Source of the DNA: JAWKUK01 sp041398605
GTDB taxonomy: Bacteria; Planctomycetota; UBA1135; GCA-002686595
Length of the DNA: 64,000 nt
Reading direction: 5' to 3'
Assembly: GCA_041398605.1 (NCBI GenBank)
Contig: JAWKUK010000021.1
Coordinates: forward strand, 97,448 to 161,447
The notes beneath the pieces are model-generated. The model ran no database searches. It was given only the letters and a program-made list of their open reading frames with translations, and was not told where the DNA came from. Both the position numbers and the translations under genes were made by a program. The first letter of the stretch is position 1. Every line of letters begins with the position of its first letter. Below are positions 61,399 to 64,000 of this stretch, piece after piece.

Positions 61399-62309
61399 CA
61401 CCCCTCCTCGGGCGGCTTCACGTCATCCGTGGTCAGCGTGAGCACGTAGAGCCCGCGGGGCGTCGGCACGCCCAATGGCTGGCCGTCGCGGCCCAGGGGC
61501 CGACCGCACGCATCGCAATGTGCGAGCACCTCGCCAAGCGGCAGGATCACGGACGACCGGCACCCTCGATGCGGCCCGCCACAGGTCAAGCAGAGAGGGC
61601 CGTCGGGCCCAACGAACTGGCCGAGGTACTCACTCGCGAACTCTGCCGTCGACAACCTATCGCGCTCGCGCTCGACCAGGGCTGGATCAATCGCGGGGTT
61701 GTCGACCGTTGGACCGGTCCATGACTCGACCGTTGGGTCCTCGCCCTGCCCGCGCGCAAACAGTCGATGGAACCAGCTGCCTTCATTCCGCGGCGTGCCA
61801 CACACAAACGCCCGGCCGTCGCGCTCGACGAGACGCTGCGAGAGCGCGCCTTCCCACGCCTCGTCGCGGACGCGTCCCGCCTCGTCCACGAGCATGTAGT
61901 CGAGCGACTCGCCGAGCAGCGAAGGGACGCGCTCGGTGTTACGGCCTTCGATGCGGACTTCGTTTCCGGAGAGGTTGCGGACTACGATGCGGCGCGGGCG
62001 TCGGTTGACTTCCACAAGGCGGTGCGCGAGGCCCCCACTCATCTGTGCCACGAACAGGTCGAGCAGCTTGTCGACGACCTCGAAGCGGGGTGCAGCTATC
62101 CACGCGAGGCGGCTCGGACCGGGCGCGAGTGCGAACACCAACAGCTCCATCACGGCGCAGCGGCTCTTGCCCCAGCGTGCGCCACAGGCGAGCACCTTGG
62201 TATGCGCGCTCGACTCGTGCACGCGACGCTGGGCTTCGTGCGGGACGTACGCGAGCATTCGGAACAGCTCCCACTTGTCGAGGCGTCGCGCCTCAGGTTC
62301 GGTCTTCAT
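61398..62309 (-). CDS. Terminase large-subunit-like ATPase, copy 2, no nuclease
   Basis: A 303-residue protein. P-H-E-A-Q-R-R-V-H-E-S carries the adenine-binding Gln, the Walker A is A-C-G-A-R-W-G-K-S-R, and the Walker B region is Y-M-L-V-D-E-A-G-R. These are the ATPase parts of phage packaging motors. After the usual E-F-A-S-E-Y the protein ends with a zinc ribbon (C-L-T-C-G...C-D-A-C-G) instead of the RNase H-like nuclease. It is shorter than TerL (450-600 residues). The start is the ATG at 62309 (17-nt overlap with the small terminase); the frame is open to 62354. Copy 1 is its tandem duplicate. Confidence 0.85.
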   Translation of the reverse strand: MKTEPEARRLDKWELFRMLAYVPHEAQRRVHESSAHTKVLACGARWGKSRCAVMELLVFALAPGPSRLAWIAAPRFEVVDKLLDLFVAQMSGGLAHRLVEVNRRPRRIVVRNLSGNEVRIEGRNTERVPSLLGESLDYMLVDEAGRVRDEAWEGALSQRLVERDGRAFVCGTPRNEGSWFHRLFARGQGEDPTVESWTGPTVDNPAIDPALVERERDRLSTAEFASEYLGQFVGPDGPLCLTCGGPHRGCRSSVILPLGEVLAHCDACGRPLGRDGQPLGVPTPRGLYVLTLTTDDVKPPEEG

Positions 62310-62784
62310 CGCCCTCGCACTCGTCGCCCGCGCCGTCTTCGTCCTCATCGTCAACGAGCAGCTGGTCGACTTCGCGCTGCTGCCGCTCCTCGACGCTCAC
62401 GTTCGTGTTCGAGGTGCTCTCGCCCAAGATGAGCCGCTCGAGCTTGATCGCGGCCTCCAGCGTTCGCGCAGCCTCGCCGACGCTGCGCACGCTCTTCTCA
62501 CGTAGCCCCGTCAGCGCCTTCGCCTGCATGATCTTGAGCGCCTTCAGGTGCCGCTCACGCGCCTCGACGATCGAGACGACCTGAGATTCGCGCAATCGTC
62601 GCGCGGCTTCCTCCTCGATCTCGCGCAGGCGCTCGGGCCAATGGTGGCGTCGAGCCAGCGCGACCACCGCGCGCTTCGATACGCCGTATTTCTGGCAGAT
62701 CGCGGTGTAGCTGCGCGACTCGCCGAGGCCGACGTAGAGCGCGAACGCCTCGGCGGGCGGGACCTTGCCGTTACTCAACGCCAC
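62293..62784 (-). CDS. Terminase small-subunit-like DNA-binding protein
   Basis: A 163-residue protein. An N-terminal helix-turn-helix (S-Y-T-A-I-C-Q-K-Y-G-V-S-K-R-A-V-V-A-L-A-R-R-H-H-W) is followed by a long helical part (E-R-L-R-E-I-E-E-E-A-A-R-R-L) and an acidic tail. This fits phage terminase small subunits, which recognise DNA for packaging. It lies directly before the ATPase gene, overlapping by 17 nt, and overlaps the methyltransferase gene by 14 nt. Confidence 0.75.
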   Translation of the reverse strand: MALSNGKVPPAEAFALYVGLGESRSYTAICQKYGVSKRAVVALARRHHWPERLREIEEEAARRLRESQVVSIVEARERHLKALKIMQAKALTGLREKSVRSVGEAARTLEAAIKLERLILGESTSNTNVSVEERQQREVDQLLVDDEDEDGAGDECEGDEDRT

Positions 62785-64000
62785 GGCTCTCCTTGACCGT
62801 GCTGAACGGGACGCCGTCGAGCGTGGCCTCCTTGCCGGTTGCCTCCTGCCAGCGGCGTACGATCACATCGCAGTACTTGGAGTCGAGCTCGATGCCGCGC
62901 GCACGTCGCTTCGTCTGCTCGGCTGCGAGGATGGTCGTGCCCGCGCCGCAGAATGCGTCAAGCACGATCGCGCCGCGCTTACTCGAGTTCTCGATCGCAC
63001 GCACCACCAACGCCGTCGGTTTGGTCGTCGGGTGGTCCGGGGACGCCTTGGGGCGTGGGCATTCCCAGATCGTGTCCCGGTCGCGCGTCGGGGGCGGTTG
63101 GTGCGCGGCGCCTGGCGTCCAGCCGTAGAAGAGCGCCTCGTGGCGGTAGTGGTAGTCGCTGCGCCCCAGCACGAGCGAGTCCTTCACCCAGACGAGCGTT
63201 TGCCGCCAGATGCCGAGGTCGCTGAGCACCTGCGCGAACGGCAGGAAGTTGGGGCCCGCCGGAGCCGCGACGTACCAGCACGCGCCCGGCTTGCATGCGG
63301 CTGCGGCCGGCGTGAGCGCATCGCGCAGGAAGCCCTCGAGGTCGTCGCCCTGCAGCTCGTCGTTTTGGATTGTCAGCGCGTCGTCCGTACCGCCGACGTA
63401 GCTCACTCCGTACGGCGGATCAGTCCACACGAGGTCGGCGCGCTCGTCGCCCAGGACCCGCTCGTAGCTCGCCGCATCCGTCGAGTCGCCACAAAGCAAC
63501 CGATGCTCGCCTAGGACCCACAGGTCGCCCGCACGCGTGACAGGCGTCGCAGGGAGCTCACCCGGCTCGACGTCCTCGATGGCCTCCTCGTCCTCGAACT
63601 GCGCGAGCAGCTCGTCCAGCTCGGCCTCATCGAAGCCTACGCCGTCCAGGCCGCCCTCGTCGCGCAGGGACGCGAGGAGCTTGGCGAGCGCCTCGTCATC
63701 CCACTCCGCAAGCTCGCCGGTGCGGTTCAACGCGATGCCCAACGCCGTGGCATCGACCGCCTCCAGGTCGAGCTCGACGACGTCGGCCTCGGTCCAGCCA
63801 AGGCGCTTCATCGCGGCGAGCCTGCCGTTCCCGCCGATGACCCGCCCCGTGCCTGCGTGCACCACGAGAGGTTCTGCCTGGCCGAAGCGGGCAAGGCTGG
63901 CCTCGATCGCGGCCATGTTCTCGGGCCCGTGGGCGCGGGCGTTGGCGGGGTCTTGGTGCAGCGCGTCGAGCGCGACGCGGCGGATGGTGAGCTGTCGGTC
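62771..64000 (-). CDS. ParB-domain DNA methyltransferase, 5' end outside the window
   Basis: About 409 codons are visible; the start lies beyond 64000. The N-terminal ParB/Srx-like part reads N-A-R-A-H, S-L-A-R-F-G-Q-A-E-P-L-V-V and V-I-G-G-N-G-R-L-A-A-M-K-R-L-G-W. An acidic linker follows, then a DNA methylase: L-L-C-G-D-S-T, the catalytic T-D-P-P-Y-G-V near residue 200, H-E-A-L-F-Y-G-W, H-P-T-T-K-P and D-A-F-C-G-A-G-T-T. The D-P-P-Y motif is the N6-adenine/N4-cytosine type. The target is unknown. Such fusions are common in phages and can protect against host restriction. Confidence 0.9.
   Translation of the reverse strand, partial: DRQLTIRRVALDALHQDPANARAHGPENMAAIEASLARFGQAEPLVVHAGTGRVIGGNGRLAAMKRLGWTEADVVELDLEAVDATALGIALNRTGELAEWDDEALAKLLASLRDEGGLDGVGFDEAELDELLAQFEDEEAIEDVEPGELPATPVTRAGDLWVLGEHRLLCGDSTDAASYERVLGDERADLVWTDPPYGVSYVGGTDDALTIQNDELQGDDLEGFLRDALTPAAAACKPGACWYVAAPAGPNFLPFAQVLSDLGIWRQTLVWVKDSLVLGRSDYHYRHEALFYGWTPGAAHQPPPTRDRDTIWECPRPKASPDHPTTKPTALVVRAIENSSKRGAIVLDAFCGAGTTILAAEQTKRRARGIELDSKYCDVIVRRWQEATGKEATLDGVPFSTVKESRGVE

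Noticed and set aside
51798..64000. Calling the region a complete prophage
   Set aside because: No capsid, portal, tail or lysis gene is visible and the right end is outside the window.

Overview
The window is high-GC bacterial chromosome that I place in the Planctomycetota. Three secreted proteins share a C-terminal domain (N-S-T-G, then F-G-F-F, an I-G-R segment, a G-E-T-W-type segment and S-N-F) that I know from planctomycetes of the Poly30/Pla163 type. A large GreA with a long N-terminal domain, as in Chlamydia, also fits the PVC superphylum. Nearly all of the first 47.6 kb is housekeeping DNA. From about 47.7 kb rightwards the DNA is accessory.

Layout 1-24 kb: a partial unknown gene, cvpA-like, a histidine-kinase-like gene behind tRNA-Leu(CAA), a secreted protein, ddl and a UAP1-like nucleotidyltransferase. 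Then comes a full fatty-acid and phospholipid cluster read leftwards: rpmF, plsX, fabH, fabD, fabG, acpP, fabF. Next are alaS, recA, thpR, a PfkB sugar kinase, a flippase-like membrane protein and a lipoprotein whose upstream DNA is a 16-bp tandem repeat.

Layout 24-47.6 kb: ssrA (tmRNA, predicted tag ANNNYALAA) beside smpB; tldD/pmbA overlapping by 4 nt; tRNA-Leu(CAG) whose 3' end lies inside a long hairpin; rsmG with a very acidic extension; tRNA-Trp; pcnB; a candidate structured RNA with a terminator; an amidohydrolase that has lost its metal ligands, overlapping dus, which overlaps a BaiN-type flavoprotein; an RlmI-like methyltransferase; the long GreA; an ArsR-methyltransferase regulator (SahR-like) with a clear palindromic operator, followed by ahcY; a phosphofructokinase; and gluQ broken by a one-base frameshift.

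Layout 47.6-64 kb: tRNA-Asn is followed directly by a decayed tyrosine recombinase. Two secreted repeat proteins (FG-GAP and HAF) come next. Then a leftward, tightly overlapping cassette runs off the right edge. In transcription order it holds a ParB-domain DNA methyltransferase, a small terminase, two paralogous terminase ATPases that end in zinc ribbons rather than nucleases (one with an amber codon), unknown proteins, a primase/DUF3987 replication protein, a SpoVG-like protein, DUF2924, a large serine recombinase, a helix-turn-helix protein and a tiny protein. This looks like one end of an integrated phage, phage satellite or integrative element. No capsid or tail genes are visible in the window.

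All annotation was made by reading. Family names come from motif recognition, not from database searches.
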